In this document: piece by piece, positions 1-7,422 of the stretch
How the letters are laid out: each line of letters opens with the position of its first letter
Position numbering within the stretch: the stretch's first letter is position 1
Assembly: GCF_003231275.1 (NCBI RefSeq)
Contig: NZ_QKVL01000012.1
Coordinates: forward strand, 1-64,000
Source: Pseudomonas huaxiensis
GTDB taxonomy: Bacteria > Pseudomonadota > Gammaproteobacteria > Pseudomonadales > Pseudomonadaceae
DNA: 64,000 bases
Direction of reading: 5' to 3'
Notes under the pieces: model-generated
What the model was told of the DNA's origin: nothing
Databases searched by the model: none
What the model saw: only the letters and a program-made list of their open reading frames with translations
Made by a program: the position numbers and the translations under genes

Positions 1-27
1 CATTGGGATGCGGTGTGGTTGTGGGGC

Positions 28-107
28 CATCGCGAGCAAGCTCGCTCCTACAGATAGGGGTAGGAGTTGGGGTTGGGGTTGGGGTAGGAGCGAGCTTGCT
101 CGCGATG
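28..107. repeat. Inverted pair of REP elements
   Basis: Two 24-bp copies of a palindromic REP core (GTAGGAGCGAGCTTGCTCGC and its complement) face each other across about 30 bases of G/T-rich spacer (GGGGTTGGGGTT). The sequence after the right copy, GCGCCGCGCAGGCGGCGCTC and on to about 170, resembles the segment after the REPs near 58480 and 61560, so this is probably a partial copy of the same composite repeat. Confidence 0.8.
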
Positions 108-176
108 CGCCGCGCAGGCGGCGCTCGATCTCAAGAGCACTGAAATCCGTCGACATGCGCTCGATACCAAAAAGCC

Positions 177-195
177 CTAGTCCGCTTTGACGATG
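177..195 (+). promoter_or_regulatory. Putative operator, site 1 of 6 (upstream of the HsaA-like gene)
   Basis: CTAGTCCGCTTTGACGATG matches a 19-bp motif found by eye before six catabolic transcription units. It contains the dyad GTC-N6-GAC. It ends 74 bases before the start codon at 270. The regulator is not identified. Confidence 0.55.
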
Positions 196-269
196 AACGA
201 CCCCGCCCGCGAATCCGATCATCCCCATCAGCTTGCGCAAGGGCGCAACCAGATCGGGAGAGTCGAGCG

Positions 270-1457
270 ATGTACAGCATGCGTGACAAGAATGAAGAAG
301 AAATCGAGCTGATCGAGCGGGCACGACGCCTGGTGCCGTTGCTCAAGGAGCGCGCCGCGCAAGCCGAGCGCGATCTGCGGGTGCCGGACGAGAGCATCAT
401 CGAGCTGCAAGCCGCAGGTCTGTTGCGGGCGCTGCAACCCCGTGCGTTCGGGGGCTATGAAGTCGACCCGCGGACCTTTTTCGAAATCCAGATGATCCTC
501 GCCGAAGGCTGCATGTCCACCGCCTGGATCTATGGCGTGATGGGCGTACACCCCTGGCAACTGGCGCGCTACCCGGTCGAGGCGCAGCGCGAGGTCTGGG
601 CCAATGACCACGGCGCGTTGATCTCTTCCACCTACATGCCGGCCGCCAAGGTCACGGCGGTGGAGGGCGGCTACCGCATCAGCGGGCGTTGGGGCTTCTC
701 CAGCGGCAGCGAGCACTGCCAGTGGGTATTCCTCGGCGGCATTCTCCCCGCCGACGGCGATTTCGCCAGCGAGCACGGCACCTTCCTGCTGCCGCGTGAG
801 GACTACCTGATCGAACGCAACTGGGACGTGCTGGGCCTGCGCGGCACTGGCAGCCACGACATCGTCGTCGAAGACGTGTTCGTCCCCGCGCACCGCGTGC
901 AGCGCACCAACAACTGGCGTATCGAGGCCACGCCGGGCCGGCTGGTCAACACCAACCCGATCTACGCCATTCCCTTCGCCCAGGTGTTCTCCCGCGCCGT
1001 GTCGACCTCGGCCATCGGTGCGCTGCAAGGCGCGATCAACGAGTTCCGTGCCAACGCCGCCGCACACACCGGCAAGCACGGTGCGCGCACTGCGGACGAT
1101 CCGGTAGCGCAAATCGCGGTGGCCGAGGCGGTCATCACCGTCGACGCGCTCAAGCTGGTGCTGGAACGCAACTACGACCACCTGATGAGCCTGGCCTGCG
1201 CCGGTGAGTACCCGGACACCGAAACCCGCTTGCTGTACCGCTATCAGTCGTCCTACGTGACCAACGTCTGCGCCGACCGGGCCAACGACTTGCTGCGCAG
1301 CATGGCGGCGTCCGGGCTGTACAACAGCAACCCGGTGGCGCGGCTGTTCCGTGACCTGCACCAGGCCCGCGGCCACATCGCCAACAACTTCATGGCCTAC
1401 GGGCGCAGCTTCGGCGCGGTGCAACTGGGTCTGCCCAACCCGGACCCGTTCGTCTGA
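270..1457 (+). CDS. hsaA: HsaA/TesA2-like flavin-dependent monooxygenase (acyl-CoA dehydrogenase fold)
   Basis: This 395-residue protein has the acyl-CoA dehydrogenase fold used by two-component phenol hydroxylases: a helical N-terminal domain, a central beta domain (GRWGFSSGSEHCQWVFLGG, about residues 138-156) and a C-terminal helical bundle. In the HsaA/TesA2 family such enzymes use reduced flavin and O2 to hydroxylate the phenolic A-ring of a secosteroid (3-HSA) to a catechol. The assignment rests on overall likeness and on the HsaC-, HsaD- and IpdAB-like genes elsewhere in the window. The ATG at 270 follows a GGGAGAG stretch. It is the first gene of a run ending at 7214. Its next neighbour is an iron-sulfur reductase and not the small flavin reductase usual for this family. 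Other aromatic hydroxylases of the same fold remain possible. Confidence 0.72.
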   Translation: MYSMRDKNEEEIELIERARRLVPLLKERAAQAERDLRVPDESIIELQAAGLLRALQPRAFGGYEVDPRTFFEIQMILAEGCMSTAWIYGVMGVHPWQLARYPVEAQREVWANDHGALISSTYMPAAKVTAVEGGYRISGRWGFSSGSEHCQWVFLGGILPADGDFASEHGTFLLPREDYLIERNWDVLGLRGTGSHDIVVEDVFVPAHRVQRTNNWRIEATPGRLVNTNPIYAIPFAQVFSRAVSTSAIGALQGAINEFRANAAAHTGKHGARTADDPVAQIAVAEAVITVDALKLVLERNYDHLMSLACAGEYPDTETRLLYRYQSSYVTNVCADRANDLLRSMAASGLYNSNPVARLFRDLHQARGHIANNFMAYGRSFGAVQLGLPNPDPFV

Positions 1458-1523
1458 GGCTCCCTCCCATCGCGCGCCCGCCTGCCTGTGCCGCACAGGC
1501 AGGTCGCACGGAGTACCTGAACC

Positions 1524-2546
1524 ATGAATGACTATCTGACCTTGCGCGTGGCGCGGGTGATCGAGGAAACGGTCGACGCCCGCTCGCTGGTGTTCGATAT
1601 CCCCGAGCACCTGGCCGAGCGTTTTCGTTATCAACCGGGGCAGTTTCTGACCCTGCGGGTGCCGTTCGAAGGCGGCTGGCTACCGCGCTGCTATTCGCTG
1701 TCGAGCACGCCGTTGCTGGACGAGCCGCTGCGGGTGACGGTCAAGCGCGTGCGCGAGGGCCGCGCTTCCAACTGGCTGTGCGAGGAACTGCAGGAAGGCC
1801 AGACCCTGGACGTGTTGCCCCCGGCCGGGGTGTTCGTGCCGCGCTCGCTGGATACCGACCTGCTGCTGTTCGGCGGTGGCAGCGGGGTGACGCCGGTGCT
1901 GTCGATCCTGCGTTCGGCCTTGCTCGCCGGCACTGGCAGGATCCTGCTGATCTACGCCAACCGCGACGAGCAGTCGGTGATCTTCCGCGATGAGCTGCGC
2001 TTCCTCGCCAACGCCCATCCGCAACGCCTGCAAATCGTCCATTGGCTGGACTCGATACAGGGCGTGCCGGCCACGGCGCAACTGGCCGAGCTGGCCCGTC
2101 CGTTTATCGATGCCCAAGCCTTTATCTGCGGCCCGGCGCCCTTTATGGATGCCGCAGTCGCCGCGCTGAAAAGCCTCGGCATGCCCAATGGCCGGGTACA
2201 TGTCGAGCGCTTTGTCTCGCTGCCTGGCGAGGGCGAAGCGTTGCCCGTGGTGGTGAGCGAGGCGGCAGTGGCCGCGCAAGTGGCGGTGCGCCTCGATGGC
2301 GAGGACTACACCGTGCCCTGCGGCAGCGGCGAAACCGTGCTCGACGCCATGCAGCGTGCCGGCCTCAACCCGCCCAGCGCCTGCCGCGTCGGCGGTTGCG
2401 CCTCGTGCATGTGCACCCTGGAAAGCGGCGCGGTCGACCTGCTGCACAACGATGCGCTGGACCAGGACGAGCTGGCCGAAGGCTGGATTCTAGCCTGCCA
2501 GGCCGTGCCCACCACCGCGCAATTGCGTATCCGCTTCCCCGAATGA
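1524..2546 (+). CDS. KshB-like ferredoxin-NAD(P)H reductase with C-terminal [2Fe-2S] domain
   Basis: This 340-residue protein is a modular electron-transfer reductase. An FAD-binding barrel carries RCYSLS (residues 55-60), a nucleotide domain has GGGSGVTP (117-124) and CGP (202-204), and a plant-type ferredoxin domain at the C terminus holds four cysteines at 287, 292, 295 and 325 (C-x4-C-x2-C-x29-C). This is the architecture of KshB, the reductase of 3-ketosteroid 9alpha-hydroxylase, and of PaaE. It would pass electrons from NAD(P)H to an oxygenase. The oxygenase KshA is not in the window, so the partner is either the upstream monooxygenase or an enzyme encoded elsewhere. The downstream ligase gene overlaps its stop codon (ATGA), indicating coupled translation. 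Confidence 0.8.
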   Translation: MNDYLTLRVARVIEETVDARSLVFDIPEHLAERFRYQPGQFLTLRVPFEGGWLPRCYSLSSTPLLDEPLRVTVKRVREGRASNWLCEELQEGQTLDVLPPAGVFVPRSLDTDLLLFGGGSGVTPVLSILRSALLAGTGRILLIYANRDEQSVIFRDELRFLANAHPQRLQIVHWLDSIQGVPATAQLAELARPFIDAQAFICGPAPFMDAAVAALKSLGMPNGRVHVERFVSLPGEGEALPVVVSEAAVAAQVAVRLDGEDYTVPCGSGETVLDAMQRAGLNPPSACRVGGCASCMCTLESGAVDLLHNDALDQDELAEGWILACQAVPTTAQLRIRFPE

Positions 2547-4171
2547 TGATGAGCGAGTCGATGATGAACCCGAGCCAGAATTGCCCCGCGCCCGCGCTGG
2601 CGGCGCCCACCAGCATCGCCCGGATGCTGTTCGACAGTGCGCGCCGCTTCACCGGGCACAGCGCCATCGAAGAAGACGGTCAGTGCCTGGACTATGCCGA
2701 CCTGCCCGAGAAGGTCCTGACCATCACCCGTGGCTTGATGGCTCTGGGCATCCAGGCCGGCGACCGCATCGGTCTGTGGGCGCCGAACAGCCGCCAGTGG
2801 ATCCTCGCGGCGCTGGGCATTCATTGCGCCGGCGCGGTGCTGGTGCCGGTCAATACCCGCATGAAGGGCGTCGAGGCCGCCGACATTCTCGAACGCAGCG
2901 GCTGCCGTGTGCTGTTCGTGCAACGGCAGTTTCTCGACGTCGATTACACCGCGTTGCTGGCGCCCCATCGTCCGGCCAGCCTGGAGCATCAGGTCATCTT
3001 CGATGCCGAGCGCGCCACAGACGCTCGTGACCTTGGTTTCAGCCAGTTCCTGACTGGCGCCCTGACCATCGAAAAACTCACCGCCGAACGCCGCGCCCTG
3101 TCGATCGGGCCGCAAGCCATGTGCGACCTGCTGTTCACCTCCGGCACCACCGGCAAGCCCAAGGGCGTGATGAGTGCCCACGGTCAGAACCTGCGGGCGT
3201 TCGGCGAATATGTGCAGGTCCTTGGTCTGGTGCCGGGGGATCGCTACCTCATCGTCAATCCGTTCTTCCACGCCTTCGGCTACAAAGCCGGCTGGCTGAC
3301 ATGCCTGATAGCCGGGGCAACCATCCTGCCCCATGCGGTGTTCGACGCCGATGCGGTGTTCCAGCGCATCGCCAACGAGCGCATCAGCGTGCTGCCCGGC
3401 GCGCCGACCCTGTACCTGTCGCTGCTGGCTCACCCGCGCCTGGCCGAGACTGATCTGTCGAGCCTGCGCATCGCCGTGACCGGCTCGGCGAGCATTCCGC
3501 CGAGTCTGATCGAACGGATGCGCAACGAGCTGGGCTTCAGCGTGGTGACCACCGCCTACGGCCTGACCGAATGCGGTGGGCTGGCGACCCTGTGCGACCC
3601 CGGGGACAGCGCCGAAACCATCGCTGGCACCAGTGGCCGACCGTTGTCCGGTACCGAAGTGAGCATCCGCGACCCGCAGAACCAGGCGCTACCCCAAGGC
3701 GACACCGGAGAGATCTGCCTGCGCGGTTTCCACGTGATGCAGGGCTATTTCGAGAACCCCGAGGCCACCCGCGAGGCGATCGATGCCGAGGGTTGGTTGC
3801 ACACGGGAGACGTCGGCCGGCTCGATTCCCGGGGCAACCTGGTGATTACCGACCGCCTCAAGGACATGTACATCGTCGGTGGCTTCAACTGCTATCCGGC
3901 GGAAATCGAAGCGGCGCTGATCGCTCACCCTGCCATCGCCCAGGTCGCGGTCATCGGCATTCCCGATGCGCGCATGGGTGAGGTCGGCTGCGCCTGTGTG
4001 GTGCTGCGCGAAGGCCGGCACCTGGAGGAGGGCGAGTTGATCGCCTGGAGCCGCGAGCGCATGGCCAACTACAAGGTGCCGCGCAGTGTGCGGCTGTTCC
4101 CGGCGCTGCCACTCAACGCCTCGGCCAAGGTGGCGAAGAACGAACTGCGCGCGCTGGTGGGCAACGGCTGA
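2543..4171 (+). CDS. FadD3-like acyl-CoA synthetase (ligase)
   Basis: This is an ANL-superfamily adenylate-forming enzyme of about 542 residues. It has the P-loop-like LLFTSGTTGKPKGVM, the adenine-binding TAYGLTECGG, the hinge region HTGDVGR ... RLKDMYIVGGFNCYPAEIE, and a C-terminal NASAKVAK whose first lysine (about 529) is the expected catalytic residue. It would activate a carboxylate with ATP and load CoA. In steroid pathways FadD3 does this to the C/D-ring propanoate (HIP) left after A/B-ring removal, and the CoA-dependent genes in this window fit that role. The start is ambiguous. ATG at 2543 overlaps the upstream stop as ATGA, and further ATGs in the same frame lie at 2546, 2549, 2561 and 2564. 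Exact substrate cannot be read from sequence. Confidence 0.78.
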   Translation: MMMSESMMNPSQNCPAPALAAPTSIARMLFDSARRFTGHSAIEEDGQCLDYADLPEKVLTITRGLMALGIQAGDRIGLWAPNSRQWILAALGIHCAGAVLVPVNTRMKGVEAADILERSGCRVLFVQRQFLDVDYTALLAPHRPASLEHQVIFDAERATDARDLGFSQFLTGALTIEKLTAERRALSIGPQAMCDLLFTSGTTGKPKGVMSAHGQNLRAFGEYVQVLGLVPGDRYLIVNPFFHAFGYKAGWLTCLIAGATILPHAVFDADAVFQRIANERISVLPGAPTLYLSLLAHPRLAETDLSSLRIAVTGSASIPPSLIERMRNELGFSVVTTAYGLTECGGLATLCDPGDSAETIAGTSGRPLSGTEVSIRDPQNQALPQGDTGEICLRGFHVMQGYFENPEATREAIDAEGWLHTGDVGRLDSRGNLVITDRLKDMYIVGGFNCYPAEIEAALIAHPAIAQVAVIGIPDARMGEVGCACVVLREGRHLEEGELIAWSRERMANYKVPRSVRLFPALPLNASAKVAKNELRALVGNG

Positions 4172-4172
4172 T

Positions 4173-4191
4173 TTTTACCAAACGGACGATG
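4173..4191 (+). promoter_or_regulatory. Putative operator, site 2 of 6 (upstream of the DUF1302 gene)
   Basis: TTTTACCAAACGGACGATG keeps the right half (AACGGACGATG) of the 19-bp motif but has TAC where most sites have GTC. It begins just after the ligase stop codon and lies 79 bases before the ATG at 4271, so this gene may have its own promoter inside the operon. Confidence 0.45.
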
Positions 4192-4270
4192 TGCCGGCGC
4201 CGGCCCTGTTTCAGGCTGCGCCGGCAAGCCCAGGGTTTGTATGCCTAAAACAACAAGAAAGGAGAGGAGC

Positions 4271-5923
4271 ATGTCTTCGCACAACCTGATCGCCCCCCGT
4301 GATTTGCGCCGTCGCAGCCTGCTGGCACTGGCGGTCGGCCTGGCCAGTGGCGCGGCCAGCGCCGGCCCGAGCTTCGAATTGGGGGACAACACCACCCTCG
4401 ACACCTCGCTGACGGTCAACTACACCGCCTCGATGCGCACCGGCAAGGCGGCCCATGAGTACCTCAACGACCTCAATAACGATGACGGCACGCGCAACTT
4501 CAAGCGCGGCGCGCTGATCAACAACCGCGTCAGCCTGTTCGGCGAGCTGATGCTCAAGCATGACAATCTTGGCGCGGTGCTGCGCGGCAGCCACTTCTAC
4601 GACGACGTCTACCACAATCGCAACGACAACGACTCCCCCGGCACGGTGAACAAGATCGGTCGCGCCGACGGTTTCAACGACGACACCCGCCGCCTCAGCG
4701 GCAGCAAGGCGCGGCTGCTGGATGCCTACGTCTATGGCAACTTCGACATCGGCGACACCCAGTACCTGTCGGTCAAAGCCGGCCGCCATCTGGTGGCCTG
4801 GGGCGAGAGCCTGTTCTGGGCCAACATCAGCCAGGGCCAGGCGCCGGTCGATGCCACCAAGTTCAACGTGCCGGGCACCGAGGCCAAGGATTCCTACCTG
4901 CCGGTGGGCCAGGTTTCGGCGTCCTGGTCGCTCAATGAAGACCTGGCGCTGGTGGGCTTCTACCAGTACGAGTGGGAAAAGACCCAGCTCAATCCGGTGG
5001 GCGACTATTTCGGCAGCGACACCTTCGGCCCTGGCGCCGAGTTCTTCCGCCTCGCCCCCGGGGTGATCGCCAACCTGCCGGACCAGACGTTCACCGGGGT
5101 CAATTACGCCGGCGAGCTCAAGCCGCGTGACAGCGGCCAGTGGGGCCTGGGCGTGCGCTACCGGATCACCGAGAACACCGAAGTCGGGCTGTTCCACTAC
5201 CGCTACCACGAGCGGATCGGCTCGATGTTCTTCGACTTCAGCGGCGCCACCGAGTACTCCTCGCTCAAGCGCCTGGCACGGCACAGCGGCGTGGAATCGG
5301 CGCCGGCCTATCGCCTGGGTTATTTCGAGGACGTCGAGCTGACCGGCATCAGCTTCAGCTCGAAGGTCGGCGACTCGGTGCAGTACGCCGGCGACCTCAG
5401 CTACCGCGACGGCGCCTCGGTGTATCTGGACAACGGCGCGCCGACCACCGGGCAGATCTGGCAGGGCAACCTCAATGCCTCGTACATCCTCGGCCCGAGC
5501 TTCATCGCCCAGCAGACCACCTTCATGGGGGAAGTGGTGCACCAGCGCATTCAGGGCGTCGACAAGCTGACCGTCACCGGCGGTGGGCCGGGCGTCGACG
5601 GCGTGTACGACAACTTCGAATCGGCAACCCAGACCCGCGGCTCGACCCTGCTGGGGATCGGCGCCTACATGGACTACCCGTCCATCGCCAACGGCCTGGA
5701 CCTGACCACCAAAGTGGTGTGGACGCAGAACGTCGACGGCAGCGCCTACCAGGGCCTGGGCCGCGACGAGAAGCGACTGACCGTGGGCGGCGACTTCAAG
5801 TACCTGGGCAACTTCCAGGTCGGCCTGACCTACGTGGCCTACCTCAGTTCGCCGGATATCGCCCAAGGCCGCCTGATGGCCGACCGCGATTACCTGTCGT
5901 TCAACGCCAAATACACCTTCTGA
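4271..5923 (+). CDS. DUF1302 family outer-membrane protein
   Basis: This 550-residue protein starts at ATG 4271 behind a strong GGAGAGGAG. A signal peptide (RRRSLLALAVGLASGAASA, cleavage near residue 31) leads into a long, glycine- and aromatic-rich sequence of alternating beta strands, and it ends in the aromatic-terminated strand YLSFNAKYTF expected of an outer-membrane barrel. DUF1302 proteins recur in clusters for degradation of hydrophobic substrates and are suspected to help them cross or leave the outer membrane. The usual DUF1329 lipoprotein partner is not adjacent. Location inside the HsaA-like operon suggests entry of a steroid-like substrate, which is an inference. Confidence 0.75.
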   Translation: MSSHNLIAPRDLRRRSLLALAVGLASGAASAGPSFELGDNTTLDTSLTVNYTASMRTGKAAHEYLNDLNNDDGTRNFKRGALINNRVSLFGELMLKHDNLGAVLRGSHFYDDVYHNRNDNDSPGTVNKIGRADGFNDDTRRLSGSKARLLDAYVYGNFDIGDTQYLSVKAGRHLVAWGESLFWANISQGQAPVDATKFNVPGTEAKDSYLPVGQVSASWSLNEDLALVGFYQYEWEKTQLNPVGDYFGSDTFGPGAEFFRLAPGVIANLPDQTFTGVNYAGELKPRDSGQWGLGVRYRITENTEVGLFHYRYHERIGSMFFDFSGATEYSSLKRLARHSGVESAPAYRLGYFEDVELTGISFSSKVGDSVQYAGDLSYRDGASVYLDNGAPTTGQIWQGNLNASYILGPSFIAQQTTFMGEVVHQRIQGVDKLTVTGGGPGVDGVYDNFESATQTRGSTLLGIGAYMDYPSIANGLDLTTKVVWTQNVDGSAYQGLGRDEKRLTVGGDFKYLGNFQVGLTYVAYLSSPDIAQGRLMADRDYLSFNAKYTF

Positions 5924-5930
5924 GGCAATC

Positions 5931-5953
5931 GGCCACGCCCTGGCGGCGTGGCC
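5931..5953 (+). terminator. Hairpin after the DUF1302 gene
   Basis: GGCCACGCC and GGCGTGGCC form a perfect 9-bp stem with a 5-base loop. The following GGCTTTGTT is only weakly T-rich. This may be a leaky terminator or an mRNA-stabilising hairpin between the outer-membrane protein and the flavoprotein gene. Confidence 0.5.
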
Positions 5954-5984
5954 GGCTTTGTTCGTCCAAACGTCGAGGCCTGTC

Positions 5985-7214
5985 ATGCAAACCCGTTCCG
6001 CTCCATCACCGTTCAGCCCGGTCACCATCGGCCCGCTGACCCTGAAAAACCGCTTTATCAAGGCCGCTACCAACGAAGGCATGAGTGCCAATGGCGTCCC
6101 GTCCCGGCAACTGGCGGCGTTGCACGGCAACCTCGCCGGCGGCGGCGTGGCCCTGACCACGGTCGCCTATTGCGCGGTCAGCAAGGATGGCCGCACCTTG
6201 CCCAACCAGTTGATCCTCGAACCCGCCAGCCTGCCGCACTTCAAGGCCCTGACCGACGCCGTGCATGCCAAGGGCGGCCAGGCCAGCGCACAGATTACCC
6301 ACGGTGGTTGCTTCACCTTCATCCGCGAACGCTCGACCAAACGGCCGCTGTCGGCCAGCGGCGGCTTCAACAAGATCGGCATGATGAGCGGCATGTTCCT
6401 CAAGCAGGCCATGAACGAGCGCGACATGCAGCAAGTGGTTGAGGACTTTGCCAAAGGCGCGCGATTGGCCCGCGAGGCCGGCTTCGATGCGGTGGAAATC
6501 CATATGGGCCACGGCTACCTGCTTAGCCAGTTCATTTCGCCGTTGTACAACAAGCGCCGCGATCAATACGGCGGCAGCCTGGAGAACCGCCTGCGTTTCC
6601 CGCGCCGGGTACTGCGGGCGGTGCTCGACGCGGTGGGCCAGGAAATGGCGGTCATCTGCAAATACAGCATCACCGAAGGCGTGCGTGCCGGTAACAGTGC
6701 CGAAGACGGCGCCCGCATCGCGCGCATGCTGGAAGAAGAGGGCGCGCACCTGTTGGTGCTCAGCGCCGGGATGAACGCCGAATCCATCACCACCATGTTC
6801 GGTTCGTCCTTCCCCAAGGAAAACCGCGTGCAACAGAAGAACCCGGTGATCGCCCTGGCCATGGCCATCCAGCGCATGACCGACCCGGTGGTGGAATTCC
6901 GCGAGCTGTACCTGCTGGACCACGCACGCAAGGTTCGCGCTGCGGTGAAAATGCCGCTGGCCTACCTGGGCGGCGCCAAGAGCCTGGGCGGCATTGAGCA
7001 ACTGATGAGCGAAGGCTTCGACCTGGTTGCCATGGGCCGGGCGCTGATCGCCGAGCCGGGGTATGTGAACAAGCTGGCCAACGGTGAAGGGCGCAGCAAC
7101 ATGTGTACGGCGTGCAATCGCTGCGTGGCGATGATGTATACGCCGGGCGGCACTTCGTGCGTGCTTGGTCAGGCGGGAGATGCCGATTTGAATCGGATTC
7201 CCGCAGCGGGGTGA
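5985..7214 (+). CDS. NADH:flavin oxidoreductase / 2-enoate reductase family (OYE-like barrel with iron-sulfur motif)
   Basis: This 409-residue protein is an FMN-binding TIM barrel of the Old Yellow Enzyme superfamily. It shows GPLTLKNRFIKAATNEG near the N terminus, the active-site region IHMGHGYLLSQFISPLYNKRRDQYGGS, and the phosphate-binding end GRALIAEPGYVNKL. Near the C terminus four cysteines at 374, 377, 380 and 392 (CTACNRC ... SC) match the 4Fe-4S site of 2-enoate and 2,4-dienoyl-CoA reductases, but the second FAD/NAD domain of those enzymes is absent, so electrons must come from another protein. It could reduce an enone or enoyl-CoA intermediate. The ATG at 5985 follows GAGG; an in-frame start at 5958 lacks a ribosome site. 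Confidence 0.75.
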   Translation: MQTRSAPSPFSPVTIGPLTLKNRFIKAATNEGMSANGVPSRQLAALHGNLAGGGVALTTVAYCAVSKDGRTLPNQLILEPASLPHFKALTDAVHAKGGQASAQITHGGCFTFIRERSTKRPLSASGGFNKIGMMSGMFLKQAMNERDMQQVVEDFAKGARLAREAGFDAVEIHMGHGYLLSQFISPLYNKRRDQYGGSLENRLRFPRRVLRAVLDAVGQEMAVICKYSITEGVRAGNSAEDGARIARMLEEEGAHLLVLSAGMNAESITTMFGSSFPKENRVQQKNPVIALAMAIQRMTDPVVEFRELYLLDHARKVRAAVKMPLAYLGGAKSLGGIEQLMSEGFDLVAMGRALIAEPGYVNKLANGEGRSNMCTACNRCVAMMYTPGGTSCVLGQAGDADLNRIPAAG

Positions 7215-7226
7215 GGCGTCGTCATT

Positions 7227-7259
7227 GCTGGCACACAGGGTTGTGCTGTGGTTGCCAGC
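7227..7259 (+). terminator. Possible hairpin terminator after the HsaA-like operon
   Basis: GCTGGCA-CACAG pairs with CTGTG-GT-TGCCAGC around a 7-base loop, 13 bases after the stop codon of the flavoprotein gene. No T-tract follows directly, so intrinsic termination is uncertain. Confidence 0.4.
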
Positions 7260-7320
7260 GATGGTGTAAGTACCCGTTGCTATTAATAACGCTCTTTTTA
7301 TTGCTATTGAGCCTTGCGAA

Positions 7321-7336
7321 CTGACATTTTTGTCAG
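7321..7336. promoter_or_regulatory. CTGACA-N4-TGTCAG palindrome upstream of RHS locus 1
   Basis: CTGACATTTTTGTCAG is a perfect inverted repeat of 6-base arms around four T bases, 86 bases before the chosen start of the RHS gene. The same motif occurs before the other two RHS loci (19931 and 30214), which suggests a shared operator or other regulatory site. Confidence 0.55.
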
Positions 7337-7422
7337 GTGTTGCCGATTGGGTTGTTGTCCATGATCAGGTCACTGCCATCCAGATAACCGGGTGGAACGT
7401 CTTCAATTTGAGGAGATCTCTC

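Noticed and set aside
61..90. G-rich GGGGTTGGGGTT run as a telomere-like or quadruplex element
   Set aside because: Only a few repeats within a REP spacer; a quadruplex is possible but there is no other support.
228..1634. Long minus-strand open frame opposite the HsaA-like gene
   Set aside because: It is an antisense shadow typical of high-GC genes (rich in H, R, V, G and without any known domain).
2042..2542. In-frame open extension upstream of the acyl-CoA ligase
   Set aside because: It is a +1 shadow of the reductase gene with Arg/Ala-rich, low-complexity composition; the ligase homology begins only after 2543.
4211..6160. 649-residue minus-strand open frame opposite the DUF1302 gene
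   Set aside because: Composition is that of an antisense shadow; the plus strand encodes a signal peptide and outer-membrane strands.
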